64,000 nucleotides of DNA from Micromonosporaceae bacterium KJ-029. Its GTDB lineage: Bacteria > Actinomycetota > Actinomycetes > Mycobacteriales > Micromonosporaceae. The DNA is taken from NCBI GenBank assembly GCA_005402585.1, contig BIFP01000016.1, positions 1 to 64,000 of the forward strand, in the 5' to 3' direction. How positions within the stretch are numbered: position 1 is the stretch's first letter; each line of letters opens with the position of its first letter. Below the pieces are notes generated by a model. That model saw only the letters and a program-made list of their open reading frames with translations. It searched no databases and had not been told where the DNA came from. The translations under genes and the position numbers were made by a program. Shown here piece by piece: positions 56,492 through 64,000 of this stretch.

Positions 56492-57209
56492 GCCGCTTCC
56501 GCGCCCGGCATTCGTCGAGTTCCGACGCCTCGACGTACAGGCGTACGACCCGTTCGACCGTGTTCCGGTCGCCGTCGACGTGCACGGTCCCGTCGCGCTC
56601 GGCGTCCGCGAGTGGTCGGCTGCCGAAGAGGACCTCGTTCCAGGTTGTCGATTCGCTGGTCACGGTCGCCACCGGATTGGCGGCGACGCCGGGCCGGATG
56701 TCGAGGGCGCGGTCGACGGCGGCCAGGTGGTAGTCGCGTAGCGGCGGGTCGGGCCGGCGGGCGTCGTACAGGCGAAGGGCGGTGGCCGGAAGGTCGCCGG
56801 GCGCGGGCGGCGCCATGGCGCGCATGGCGAGGACCGTGGCGTCGGGGGTCATGCCGCCGGATGTGCTCGGGTCCGGACCGGCGGAGTACCACCGCCCCAG
56901 CGCCCCCAGGACCGGCTCCAGCCCACGACCCCACTCGGTGGCGGCGTACGCCCGGGTGCGCGGGAGGTCGGCAAGGGTCACCTGCTCGACGATGCCGGCC
57001 TGCTGCAGCGACCTGAGCCGGTCGGTGAGGACGGCCGGGGTGATGCCGCGAACGGTCTCCTGCAGGTCGGCGAAGCGTCTGGGCCCGAGGAGCAGTTCGC
57101 GTACGACGATGAGCGCCCATCGGTCGCCCACCAGATCGAGGGCGTTCGCCGCCCGGCAGGCGTCGCCGAAATGGGCATAGGTCCGCTTGACAGGCAACCG
57201 AGTAGTCAC
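56418..57209 (-). CDS. HxlR-type winged-helix regulator with C-terminal extension
   Basis: A 263-residue protein from GTG 57209. The HxlR DNA-binding domain covers ~1-105 (CRAANALDLVGDRWALIVVRELLLGPRRFADLQETVRGITPAVLTDRLRSLQQAGI). A ~115-residue extension resembling the SCP2-like tail of similar regulators follows. The last ~30 residues (ARKRPSAPGSVFPRSERSARSG) are read from the complement of the peptidase gene and look like read-through past an ancestral stop. Divergent from the DUF899 gene with 39 bases between starts, so it may regulate it. Confidence 0.8.
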   Translation of the reverse strand: MTTRLPVKRTYAHFGDACRAANALDLVGDRWALIVVRELLLGPRRFADLQETVRGITPAVLTDRLRSLQQAGIVEQVTLADLPRTRAYAATEWGRGLEPVLGALGRWYSAGPDPSTSGGMTPDATVLAMRAMAPPAPGDLPATALRLYDARRPDPPLRDYHLAAVDRALDIRPGVAANPVATVTSESTTWNEVLFGSRPLADAERDGTVHVDGDRNTVERVVRLYVEASELDECRARKRPSAPGSVFPRSERSARSGTRRRPR

Positions 57210-57248
57210 TCTTTCCACACGAGCAGGAACTATGTTTAAAGTACCAAC

Positions 57249-57974
57249 ATGGACAGCACCGACCCGAGCCGCGTCCCTCCCGTCGTCGACCGCGAAGCCT
57301 GGCTTCGGGAGCGGAACGCCCTGCTCGTCCGCGAGAAGGCCCACACCCGGGAGGGTGACGCGCTCGCCGCCGCTCGCCGCCGCCTTCCGATGACCGAGAT
57401 CGCACCCGTCAAGCTCGTCGGCGAGCGGGGCCCGACCTCGATGCTCGACATCTTCGACGGGCGCGACCAACTCGTCGTCTACAAGCACATGTGGCACCTC
57501 GGCAAGCCGTTCGAGGAGCAGTGCGAGGGCTGCACCATCAGCATCTGGAACTTCCAGAACGCGGTCTACCTCGAAGCGCGCGACATCACGTTCGCGGTCT
57601 TCGGCGAGGGTCCGTACGAGGAGATGGCGCCGTTCCGGGAGTTCATGGGCTACACCCATCCGTGGTATTCGACGTACGGTGTCGACGAACCCGCCTTCGC
57701 CGAAAGCGGTGCCATCGCCTGCTACCTCCGCCAAGGCGACCGGGTCTACCTCACCTACGAGACGACCGGCCGCGGCGTCGAGGCGATCATGGGCTCACTC
57801 AAGCTGCTCGACATGACCGTCTACGGCCGGCGGGAGGTCTGGGAGGACTCCCCCGAGGGCTGGCCGCAGGACCCGACGTACAGCTGGTGGCGCAAGGACG
57901 GCCGCCCCACTGCGCAGTGGACCCGCCCGCACGCCACGCCGGTCCGGGCAGCGAACGAACAGCACTGCCACTGA
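57249..57974 (+). CDS. DUF899 (thioredoxin-like fold) protein
   Basis: A 241-residue protein. Family landmarks are REAWLRERNALLVREKAHTREGDALAAARRRLP, DGRDQLVVYKHMWHLG and EQCEGCTISIW (C-x2-C near the usual site). It ends with YSWWRKD and the basic TRPHATP tail. The family adopts a thioredoxin-like fold; no enzymatic role is established. Divergent from an HxlR regulator, which often senses redox or electrophiles, suggesting stress control. Confidence 0.85.
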   Translation: MDSTDPSRVPPVVDREAWLRERNALLVREKAHTREGDALAAARRRLPMTEIAPVKLVGERGPTSMLDIFDGRDQLVVYKHMWHLGKPFEEQCEGCTISIWNFQNAVYLEARDITFAVFGEGPYEEMAPFREFMGYTHPWYSTYGVDEPAFAESGAIACYLRQGDRVYLTYETTGRGVEAIMGSLKLLDMTVYGRREVWEDSPEGWPQDPTYSWWRKDGRPTAQWTRPHATPVRAANEQHCH

Positions 57975-58452
57975 GTCGACGACGTGGGCATGACTGGCCC
58001 CCGCTGGGGCCACTGACCAGGCCGTACGGTCACATCACGCCCGTGGCCGTTGGCGGCGCCCTGCGCTTGATGCCCGCTTTGGGGCCCGGGGTCTGGCGCG
58101 GAACTACACCACGGCGAGCGAGCTAATCCGTGGTGCGACCGATGTCTGGTTTGGGTTTCGGTGTCCCATGGCCAGGCCACCCGGCGGGGAATCATGCCCG
58201 GCCCCGGGTCGTTGAACATGGCGTAACCGCGACGCCCCCCAGCGCCGCACCGCGACGCCCTCGGCGCCGCACCGGGCCGGCCGGAATGAACCCCCGCCGC
58301 CCGGCGTTACACCTCCCCCGGACGTCGTGACACGGTCCCCCTTCTGCGGATCGCCGACGAACCCGAACGAACTTTCCCCCCTTTTTCACGCGGCCCACCG
58401 CATCCCCCCTTTTGCGTGTGCCGCGCACCCCCGAACGAAAGGTCTGATCATC
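57975..58452. other. 478-base region before the C39-like protease gene
   Basis: No convincing gene. It contains repeated GCGCCGCACCG (58231-58280) and C/T-rich tracts CCCCTTTTTCACG and CCCCTTTTGCG just upstream of the protease start. The tracts could be part of the leader or regulatory DNA. Confidence 0.4.
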
Positions 58453-59109
58453 ATGGCTACCACCATCCTGCGTAAGACCGCACTCACCATCGCCGCTGCC
58501 GCCGCCACCGCCGGAGGCATCGCCGGCCCCGCCATCGCCGCCAACGCCGCCCCCGCCGCCAAGACCGCCGCCCCGGTGGCCGAGCGCAAGCCCGGCGGCG
58601 AGCGGGAACTGAACGTCCGCTACGAAGCCCAGCCGAACTTCTACTACTGCGGCCCCGCCGCCACCCGTAACGCCCTGTCCGTCCAGGGCAAGGACATCAA
58701 CGTCGACGCCATGGCCAAGGAAATGGGCACCACCGAGAACGGCACCAACTCCATCAACGACATCACCCCCGTCCTGAACAAGGAAACCGGTAAGAACGTC
58801 TACAAGTCCGTCGAGATCGGCGGCGCGAAGGCCGACAACAAGCAGGCCGACAAGCTCCGAGCAGACGTCGTACGCACCGTCGACGACGGCCGCGCCGTAG
58901 TCGCCAACATCGCCGGCACCGCCACCGACACCGACGGCACCACCCACAGCTTCGAAGGCGGCCACTACATCAGCGTCGTCGGCTACCGCGACAACGGCAA
59001 GACCGTCACCATCGCCGACTCCGCCAACCCCACCCAGGCCAGCTACCGCATGAACGTCGACAACCTCGCCAACTGGATCGCCACCCGCGGCTACACCGCC
59101 AACAGCTGA
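58453..59109 (+). CDS. secreted C39-like (papain-fold) cysteine protease family protein
   Basis: A 218-residue exported protein. The signal peptide (RKTALTIAAAAATAGGIAGPAIAANA) is cut near ANA-A. The catalytic Cys is in NFYYCGPAATRNALS, the His is in EGGHYISVVGY, and the Asn/Asp partner is in TIADSANPTQASY, the layout of peptidase_C39_2. Length and fold match the stand-alone actinobacterial proteins of this family. Substrate unknown. The start ATG has GAAAGG upstream; a terminator follows. Confidence 0.85.
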   Translation: MATTILRKTALTIAAAAATAGGIAGPAIAANAAPAAKTAAPVAERKPGGERELNVRYEAQPNFYYCGPAATRNALSVQGKDINVDAMAKEMGTTENGTNSINDITPVLNKETGKNVYKSVEIGGAKADNKQADKLRADVVRTVDDGRAVVANIAGTATDTDGTTHSFEGGHYISVVGYRDNGKTVTIADSANPTQASYRMNVDNLANWIATRGYTANS

Positions 59110-59125
59110 CGATCCCAAACAAGAA

Positions 59126-59185
59126 GCGTTAGGAAGGGGCCCCTCCTCTACACCAGGCGTTAAGAAGGGCCCCTCCTTCCACCCA
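59126..59185. repeat. dispersed repeat of the 'aaggggcccctt' type, copy 2
   Basis: GCGTTAGGAAGGGGCCCCTCC, then TCTACACCAG, then GCGTTAAGAAGGGCCCCTCCTTCC. This is the same two-unit arrangement as at 26398-26460, here just after the protease gene. Confidence 0.75.
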
Positions 59186-59190
59186 GCAAC

Positions 59191-59224
59191 CGAAGGGCCG
59201 ACCCCGAACGGGGTCGGCCCTTCG
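59191..59224 (+). terminator. intrinsic terminator after the C39-like gene
   Basis: A perfect 15-bp stem (59191-59205 with 59210-59224), loop GAAC, located after the dispersed repeat. Confidence 0.7.
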
Positions 59225-59354
59225 GCGTCCGCACTCACTCGTGTCCACCGGAAGCGGGCGCGAGCTGGTGGGCGAGGGTCCGCATCGTTGCCTGGTTGAG
59301 TCGGGTGCGGCGGCCCCGCGCATCGGTTCGCGCCGCTGTGCGACCCTCGACGGA

Positions 59355-59807
59355 ATGAGCGACGTGATCTTCCGCGAGGCGGTCCGGGCCGACCTGCCTG
59401 CCGTGCTCGACCTGCTCGCCGACGACGTGCTGGGGCGTACCCGTGACGTCGGCGAGGTCGACGCCACGTACGAGAAGGCGTTCGCGGACATCGCCGCCGA
59501 CCCGCGCAACCAGCTCGTCGTCGCCGAGGCCGGTGGCGAGGTGCTGGGTTGCATGCAGCTCACCTACATCCCTGGGCTCGGACGGCACGGCGCCGAGCGA
59601 CAGTTGGTCGAGTCGGTGCGGATCCGCTCGGACAATCGGGGTCGGGGGCTGGGACGCCTGATGATGGCCTGGGCCATCGACCAGGCGCGGCAGCGCGGCT
59701 GCGGCCTGGTGCAGCTCACCACCGACAAGAGCCGGCACGAAGCGCACCGCTTCTATCTGAATCTGGGCTTCGTCGCCAGCCACGAGGGCATGAAGCTCAG
59801 TCTCTGA
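59355..59807 (+). CDS. GNAT N-acetyltransferase
   Basis: A 150-residue GNAT enzyme from the ATG at 59355. It has the N-terminal FREAVRADLPAVLDLLADD, the acetyl-CoA loop VRIRSDNRGRGLGRLMMAWAI and the C-terminal QLTTDKSRHEAHRFYLNLGFVASHEGMKL. That ending is common in stand-alone microbial GNATs of unknown substrate. It overlaps the converging small gene by 11 bases. Confidence 0.85.
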   Translation: MSDVIFREAVRADLPAVLDLLADDVLGRTRDVGEVDATYEKAFADIAADPRNQLVVAEAGGEVLGCMQLTYIPGLGRHGAERQLVESVRIRSDNRGRGLGRLMMAWAIDQARQRGCGLVQLTTDKSRHEAHRFYLNLGFVASHEGMKLSL

Positions 59808-60084
59808 CGCCGTCGCCCGCTGGCGGCTCGGCCAGCCGGGGACGTCCCACCTCGCAATCGAAGACGGTGGCCCAGAAGGCCGTCAACGTCGCAAGACTCG
59901 AACCATGGGTCATGGTCCGGGCCGAGTTTCGAATTAGCCAGAAGTCACCCTCGGGCAAGACGACCGCCCAGCCGATCGGGCCCTTGTCCTCTGTGACCAG
60001 TACGAGCAGTTCCGCCGTGCTGTCAACCTCGATCTCGGGCAGGTCCTCCACCTCGACGGACCACAGCCCCTGCTCCCCGCTCAC
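59797..60084 (-). CDS. small hypothetical protein (95 aa)
   Basis: A 95-residue acidic protein from a GTG (VSGEQGLWSVEVEDLPEIEV). The beta-strand run STAELLVLVTEDKGPIGWAVVLPEGDFWLIR, followed by an amphipathic helix (SSLATLTAFWATVF), gives it a structured look. No family recognised. Its start overlaps the stop of a 22-codon ORF (GTGA), suggesting coupling. It lies near the XRE/DUF397 pair and may belong to that neighbourhood. Confidence 0.6.
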   Translation of the reverse strand: MSGEQGLWSVEVEDLPEIEVDSTAELLVLVTEDKGPIGWAVVLPEGDFWLIRNSARTMTHGSSLATLTAFWATVFDCEVGRPRLAEPPAGDGVRD

Positions 60085-60149
60085 CGGTAGCTACCCCGGT
60101 TACACCGCCGCACCGCGTGGCCGGAGCGCCACATCCCCGCCCTCGTCAT
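60081..60149 (-). CDS. possible 22-residue leader ORF coupled to the 95-aa gene
   Basis: ATG at 60149 gives MTRAGMWRSGHAVRRCNRGSYR and stops on the GTGA overlapping the next gene. Strongly basic. No ribosome binding site is evident, so this may be chance, but the exact 4-base overlap is a coupling signature. Confidence 0.25.
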   Translation of the reverse strand: MTRAGMWRSGHAVRRCNRGSYR

Positions 60150-60474
60150 CAATGGCCGTTGCTGAGGCTGCACCGCCGTGGGGCCGTTCCACGCGGGCTG
60201 ACCGCCGCCGTGGTCACCGGGCCGATCGAGACCGGCGGACTGCTCCACCACGTCGATCGGTTCGTCCTTCCGTTGAAACCACTTCCACCGAGCCACCTCT
60301 AGCCTCCCAACGCCAGCGGCCAATCTCTTTCGCAGCCAGAGTCCGGGCAGTTCGATGGACTGCGCAACATTCTTCGTGAGACAGTCACCTAGAGACGCTC
60401 CTACCGTTTGCGGATACGGGAGCCGTCTCACGGCAAACCCGATGATGTGTCGGCATGAGACAGGAGGACGGCCG
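60150..60474. other. intergenic region with GAGAC motifs before the XRE gene
   Basis: No gene. The motif TGAGACAG occurs at about 60379 and 60456 with an inverted GTCTCA near 60427. A GTTTGC/GCAAAC inverted repeat lies between (about 60406-60440). These may be operator sites for the adjacent HTH regulator. Confidence 0.35.
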
Positions 60475-61341
60475 ATGGCTGAAGTCGGTTCGACGGTGCC
60501 CCGGCGGGAACTCGGACGACTGCTCCGCCAGACCCGGGAACAGGCCGGGATCGGCCTGGAGGCCGCCGCCTCGGATCTTGAATGGTCGCGGGCCAAGATG
60601 TACCGGATCGAATCGGGCCAGACTCCGATCCGCGCGCTGGACGTCGAGCAGATGTGCCGGCTGTACGGCGCCTCGCCGGAGATGTCAGAGGTCCTGGTAA
60701 GCCTCGCCAAGGAGTCCAAGAGCAAGGGCTGGTATCACGCCTACGGCGAGGTGATCCCCCGGTGGTTCCAGCTGTACGTGGGGCTCGAATCCGCTGCGAG
60801 CCGAATCCGTACCTACGAGCAGAGCTTGATACCTGGGCTGCTACAGACTCCCGAGTACACGGCAGAGGTCGCGCGGTGTCGACCGAGCATCACCGATGAC
60901 GAGGTCGCAAAGCTCGTTGAGTTACGGCTCGAACGCCAACGCATTCTCACGAGGCAGCGTCCGGCTGCGCCCACCCTGGACGTGATCCTGGACGAGAGTC
61001 TTCTGCACAAGGATGTGCCTGGCATGTCTCGACAGATCAGCAAGCTTATCGAGGTCAGCGCCGCGCCCAATGTGATTATCAGAATCGTTCCGCTCGGCGG
61101 CAGGCTCAATCGCGCCGCCGTTGCCGGCAGTTTCGTGATCCTGGACTTCCCCGTCAAGGGTGCTCGATCAGCCGAACCAACTACGGTGTATCACGAAAGC
61201 CTCTCCGGCGCGCTGTACCTTGATCGTTTAGATGAGGTCCGAGCGTACGCCGAGGTGTGGAACCAACTCAGCGCAACAGCGCTGAACAGCGAGGAATCCC
61301 ACGCGCTCCTGCGACGAATCAAGGAGAGGCATGATGATTGA
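60475..61341 (+). CDS. XRE-family HTH regulator with DUF5753 domain
   Basis: A 288-residue protein. The start ATG has CAGGAGG. The Cro/XRE HTH is at ~9-65 (RRELGRLLRQTREQAGIGLEAAASDLEWSRAKMYRIESGQ). The rest is the DUF5753 ligand-like domain (ESAASRIRTYEQSLIPGLLQTPEYTAEVAR and later VIIRIVPLGG). The BldB/AbaA-like regulators of streptomycetes have the same layout and are normally paired with a DUF397 partner, which overlaps here. Confidence 0.92.
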   Translation: MAEVGSTVPRRELGRLLRQTREQAGIGLEAAASDLEWSRAKMYRIESGQTPIRALDVEQMCRLYGASPEMSEVLVSLAKESKSKGWYHAYGEVIPRWFQLYVGLESAASRIRTYEQSLIPGLLQTPEYTAEVARCRPSITDDEVAKLVELRLERQRILTRQRPAAPTLDVILDESLLHKDVPGMSRQISKLIEVSAAPNVIIRIVPLGGRLNRAAVAGSFVILDFPVKGARSAEPTTVYHESLSGALYLDRLDEVRAYAEVWNQLSATALNSEESHALLRRIKERHDD

Positions 61342-61531
61342 TCTGAGCGGTGCGACCTGGCGCAAGGCCAGCCGCAGCAGCGACCAGGGCAATTGCGTCG
61401 AGGTGGCCGACGATCTTGCCGGCGTCGTGGGGGTTCGGGACAGCAAGGACGTCGCCGGACCGGCGCTGCTGTTCGGTGCGTCCCAGTGGCGCTCCTTTGT
61501 CGAGACTCTCAAGGCCAATCGTCTCGCCTAG
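61331..61531 (+). CDS. DUF397 family small protein
   Basis: A 66-residue protein. Signature WRKASRSSDQGNCVEVADDL, then GVRDSKDVAGPALLFGASQW and the final FVETLKANRLA. DUF397 proteins work with their XRE/DUF5753 neighbour, apparently like a toxin-antitoxin or regulator/partner pair, in development or antibiotic control (family knowledge). It overlaps the end of the regulator gene by 11 bases, so translation is coupled. Confidence 0.95.
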   Translation: MMIDLSGATWRKASRSSDQGNCVEVADDLAGVVGVRDSKDVAGPALLFGASQWRSFVETLKANRLA

Positions 61532-61574
61532 CCCGCCGGCGGACGTCGAGCCTTGCCCCGCAACCCAAGGCCAC

Positions 61575-61593
61575 GCTCGATCTGGGATCGAGC
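61575..61593 (+). terminator. small perfect hairpin after the DUF397 gene
   Basis: GCTCGATC-TGG-GATCGAGC, an 8-bp stem 44 bases after the stop. Confidence 0.45.
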
Positions 61594-61723
61594 ACGACCT
61601 TGCTGGGCAGCATGTTCTGGATGCGGCAAAAGCGGGCATCCAGCGCCCGCAGGAAGCCGGCGGCCAGCCAACGAGGAGAAGCGGGCAGCGAGGAGCGCGG
61701 GAGCCAGCAGCGCGACAGGGCGC

Positions 61724-62749
61724 TCAACGGGGGCGGTCGCGGTCCTTGGACGGCTGGACCCGCTTGGGCTCGCCGGGCATTTTCGGGTGGTCCGGCGGGT
61801 ACGGCATGTCGCCCTCGCCGGCGGCGGCGTCCCGCTCGGCCCACTCCAGCAGCGGGGTGATGTCCCACCCGGTGTCGTCGATGCCGGCGTGCGGGTCGCC
61901 TCGCTCCACCAGCCGCTGCGGCACGGTACGCAGGTCGAAATCGTCCGGGTCGACGTCGGGCAACTCGTCCCAGGTGACCGGGGTGGAGACGGTGCCCCGC
62001 GCGTTGGCCCGCAGCGAGTACGCGCAGGCGATGGTGCGGTCCCGGGCCATCTGGTTGAAGTCGACGAAGACCCGCTCGCCGCGTTCCTCCTTCCACCAGG
62101 CGGTGGTGACCAGGTCGGGGCGGCGACGGCCCAGCTCGCGGGCCAGCGCGATGGTGGCCCGGCGCACCTCCACGAACGACCAGCGCGGCTGGATCCGCAG
62201 GTAGACGTGTACGCCCCGGCCGCCGGAGGTCTTCGGCCAGCCGGCCACCCCCAGCTCGTCGAGGATCGCGCGCAGCTCGGCGGCGGCCGTCGCCGCGTGC
62301 GCGAAGTCGGTGCCGGGCTGCGGATCCAGGTCGATCCGCAGCTCGTCGGGACGGTCGGCGTCGGCGGATCGGACCGGCCAGGGGTGGAACACGATGGTGC
62401 CCATCTGCGCGGCCCAGGCCACGTGGGCCAGGTCCGCCGGGCACAGCTCCGCGGCCTTCCGCCCGCTGGGAAAGCTGATCTCCGCGGTACGCACCCAGGG
62501 CGGTACGCCCCGGGTCGGCACCCGCTTCTGGAAGAACATCTCCCCCTCGACACCGTCGGGGAAGCGCTGAAGGGTCGTCGGCCGGTCGCGCAGGGCGCGC
62601 ATGATGCCGTCGCCGACGCCCAGGTAGTAGTGGAAGACGTCGGCCTTGGTGAAGCCGCGCTTCGGGAAGATCACCCGATCCGGGCTCGACAGCCGTACGG
62701 TGTGCCCGGCCACCTCGATCTCCTCGGCCGCGGCCTTTGTGCCACCCAT
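61724..62749 (-). CDS. ligD: LigD-type polymerase domain protein (NHEJ primase-polymerase)
   Basis: A 341-residue stand-alone PolDom. The catalytic Asp pair is in ELRIDLDPQPG. The metal/nucleotide-binding SGGRGVHVYLRIQP motif follows, then VDFNQMARDRTIACAYSLRANARGTVSTPVTWDEL, the conserved C-terminal part of LigD polymerases. There are no ligase or phosphoesterase domains, so it acts alone with Ku and a separate ligase. No ku gene is seen here. Divergent from msrB with 47 bases between starts. Confidence 0.9.
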   Translation of the reverse strand: MGGTKAAAEEIEVAGHTVRLSSPDRVIFPKRGFTKADVFHYYLGVGDGIMRALRDRPTTLQRFPDGVEGEMFFQKRVPTRGVPPWVRTAEISFPSGRKAAELCPADLAHVAWAAQMGTIVFHPWPVRSADADRPDELRIDLDPQPGTDFAHAATAAAELRAILDELGVAGWPKTSGGRGVHVYLRIQPRWSFVEVRRATIALARELGRRRPDLVTTAWWKEERGERVFVDFNQMARDRTIACAYSLRANARGTVSTPVTWDELPDVDPDDFDLRTVPQRLVERGDPHAGIDDTGWDITPLLEWAERDAAAGEGDMPYPPDHPKMPGEPKRVQPSKDRDRPR

Positions 62750-62796
62750 TGCGCGACCATATGCGATGGGTCCGACCTTCGACGTACCGTTGGCCC

Positions 62797-63207
62797 GTGA
62801 GTCTTCCCGACAGCGAACTGCCCCGCACCGAGGACGAGTGGCGGGTCCGGCTCAGCCCCGACGAGTTCCGGGTGCTGCGCGAGCACGGCACCGAGCCTGC
62901 CTGGACCGGCGAGTACGTCAACACCAAGACGCCCGGCATGTACCGCTGCCGGGCCTGCGGTGCGCAGTTGTACCCCAGCGACACCAAGTTCGATTCGCAC
63001 TGCGGCTGGCCGAGCTTCGACGACGCGATCCCGGGCGCGATCAAGGAGGTCCAGGACAACAGCTTCGGCATGACGCGTACCGAGATCCGCTGCGCCCGCT
63101 GCGACAGCCACCTCGGGCACGTCTTCCACGGGGAGGGCTTCACTCCGAAGAACACCCGGCACTGCGTGAACTCGCTCTCCATCCGCCTGGACCCCAGCGC
63201 CACCTGA
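62797..63207 (+). CDS. msrB: peptide methionine-R-sulfoxide reductase
   Basis: A 136-residue MsrB. Two zinc-binding CxxC motifs (RCRACGAQLY and RCARCDSHLGHVF), the FDSHCGWPSF motif, and the catalytic Cys in RHCVNSLSI. It repairs methionine-R-sulfoxide. Start GTG 62797, because the protein then begins at the family's normal N-terminus (SLPDSELPRTEDEWRVRL). Confidence 0.95.
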   Translation: MSLPDSELPRTEDEWRVRLSPDEFRVLREHGTEPAWTGEYVNTKTPGMYRCRACGAQLYPSDTKFDSHCGWPSFDDAIPGAIKEVQDNSFGMTRTEIRCARCDSHLGHVFHGEGFTPKNTRHCVNSLSIRLDPSAT

Positions 63208-63304
63208 CCGCGCCCCCACGGCCGTCGCCCGCTGAGCCACCACCTCGGGTCGGCGCGAGCTGAGCCGGGTCGCGGAGTCCAACGGCGCCCAAACCGGGTC
63301 GCGG

Positions 63305-63880
63305 TCAGCTGCGGGCGGCGGGTCGGCCGGCCATCAGCTCGACCTGCGCGGTACGCGACTGCTCGACCCGCCGGGCGAGGTCGCGTACCCGCTCGTCGCT
63401 GCCGGCTTCCAGATGCGCCCGGGCCAGGTCGGCGGCGGCCCGCTGGTGGGCGCTGAGCACCTCGATCAACACCGCGTCGAGGTCTGCGTCCGGGGCGTCG
63501 CGCAGCCGCGCCAACTGCTCCGGGCCGGTCCCGTGCCCGGCATGGTCGTCGACCCGGACGGTGCGCCCGGCCTGCGCCAACCAGGCACGCGCGGTGTCCA
63601 GTTCGTCGGCCTCGGTCACCTCGATGGCGGCGACCAGGGTCCGCAGTTCGGTGTCGGCCAGCCGGTCCCGGACCAGCCGGACGATCTCCAGCGTCTGCTC
63701 GGTGTGCCCGGCCATCATCGACAGGAACAGCAGGTCGATGCCGGTCATCTCGGTGCCGGCCGGCGTCGCGGCCGGGGCGACCGGCGCTGACGGCGTACCG
63801 ATGGCGGGCGTGCCCTCGGCGGGGCGCGCCGGCCCGCCGCCGCAGCCGGCGGCGAGCAGGACGGCGAGCAGCGCCAGCAC
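63305..63880 (-). CDS. DUF305 lipoprotein, start possibly outside the window
   Basis: A DUF305 family protein with lipobox LLAAGC and helical core containing FLSMMAGHTEQTLEIVRLV and LIEVLSAHQRAAADLARAHLEAG. The His residues (HTEQ, HQRAAADL, VDDHAGHG) are the usual metal-binding set. From GTG 63880 it has 191 residues, but the resulting signal has no positive N-region. The frame continues without a stop through RRRRTWIPGT to the right edge (40 more codons), with no ATG/GTG, so the true start may lie beyond 64000. Function unknown; copper or other metal handling is suggested for the family. Confidence 0.75.
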   Translation of the reverse strand: MLALLAVLLAAGCGGGPARPAEGTPAIGTPSAPVAPAATPAGTEMTGIDLLFLSMMAGHTEQTLEIVRLVRDRLADTELRTLVAAIEVTEADELDTARAWLAQAGRTVRVDDHAGHGTGPEQLARLRDAPDADLDAVLIEVLSAHQRAAADLARAHLEAGSDERVRDLARRVEQSRTAQVELMAGRPAARS

Positions 63881-64000
63881 CGCCCGCGGCGCCAGGCCGC
63901 CCGCGTTCCCGGCGGGTGTGCGCGCCGTCCCGGGGATCCAGGTCCGCCTCCGGCGCCAGGGCCCAGCGCCGACGTGTCGCCGCGAGCGCTGTGCCGAGGC

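Overview
The window is high-GC actinobacterial DNA, most probably from a Micromonospora-type organism (inference). Grounds: strong third-position GC, many GTG starts, ATGA/TGATG stop-start overlaps, a secreted GH9 cellulase, a CebR-type cellobiose locus, Stealth glycopolymer genes, XRE/DUF397 pairs, and two copies of an 'aagggGCCCCtt' dispersed repeat.

Left end (1-4900): an atypical, visibly AT-richer accessory island. It holds a minus-strand three-gene operon. The genes are a CD-NTase (cGAS/DncV-like), a Cap15-like two-TM/beta-barrel effector, and a 581-residue protein whose C-terminal domain resembles the diadenylate-cyclase (DisA/DAC) fold. I read this as a CBASS anti-phage system with an unusual third component. 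The island is bordered by the 3' end of an unidentified gene and by the decayed tail of a large serine recombinase next to a tRNA-Val gene.

4900-5900: five minus-strand tRNA genes (Gly-Cys-Val, then a second identical Gly and Val) around a small DUF6458-type membrane protein. 6-16.4 kb is chromosomal: TetR regulator, TIGR03086 protein, methyltransferase, cytochrome P450, biotin genes (bioF-bioD; bioB-bsaP-GNAT), and an ECF sigma/WD-like membrane protein pair.

16.4-33 kb is dominated by cellulose and cellobiose use. It has a multidomain GH9 cellulase, a LacI-type CebR repressor, a GH1 beta-glucosidase and cebEFG ABC transporter genes. Three 14-bp CebR-box palindromes tie the cellulase to the transporter operon. 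Between them lie a frameshifted LPXTG surface-protein remnant, an aldehyde dehydrogenase, two ACT-domain proteins and an APH-kinase/acyl-CoA dehydrogenase pair.

34-46.5 kb: a large membrane protein with a GHSHG motif, then a compact DNA-end-processing operon, HerA-like ATPase / SbcD / SbcC / NurA-like nuclease. This arrangement recalls the archaeal HerA-NurA-Mre11-Rad50 cluster, and copies of a 47-59 bp repeat sit in its gene junctions. A spermidine-synthase-like protein, an ECF sigma/anti-sigma pair and a secreted lipoprotein follow.

46.7-52.4 kb: a three-gene cell-surface glycopolymer operon, consisting of a Stealth phosphotransferase, a beta-rich protein and a GT4-Stealth fusion. 52.4-64 kb: DNA repair and maintenance genes (AlkA-like glycosylase, LigC-like ligase, LigD polymerase domain, MsrB) mixed with a secreted peptidase, HxlR/DUF899 pair, C39-like secreted protease, GNAT, XRE/DUF397 pair and a DUF305 lipoprotein that may run off the right edge.
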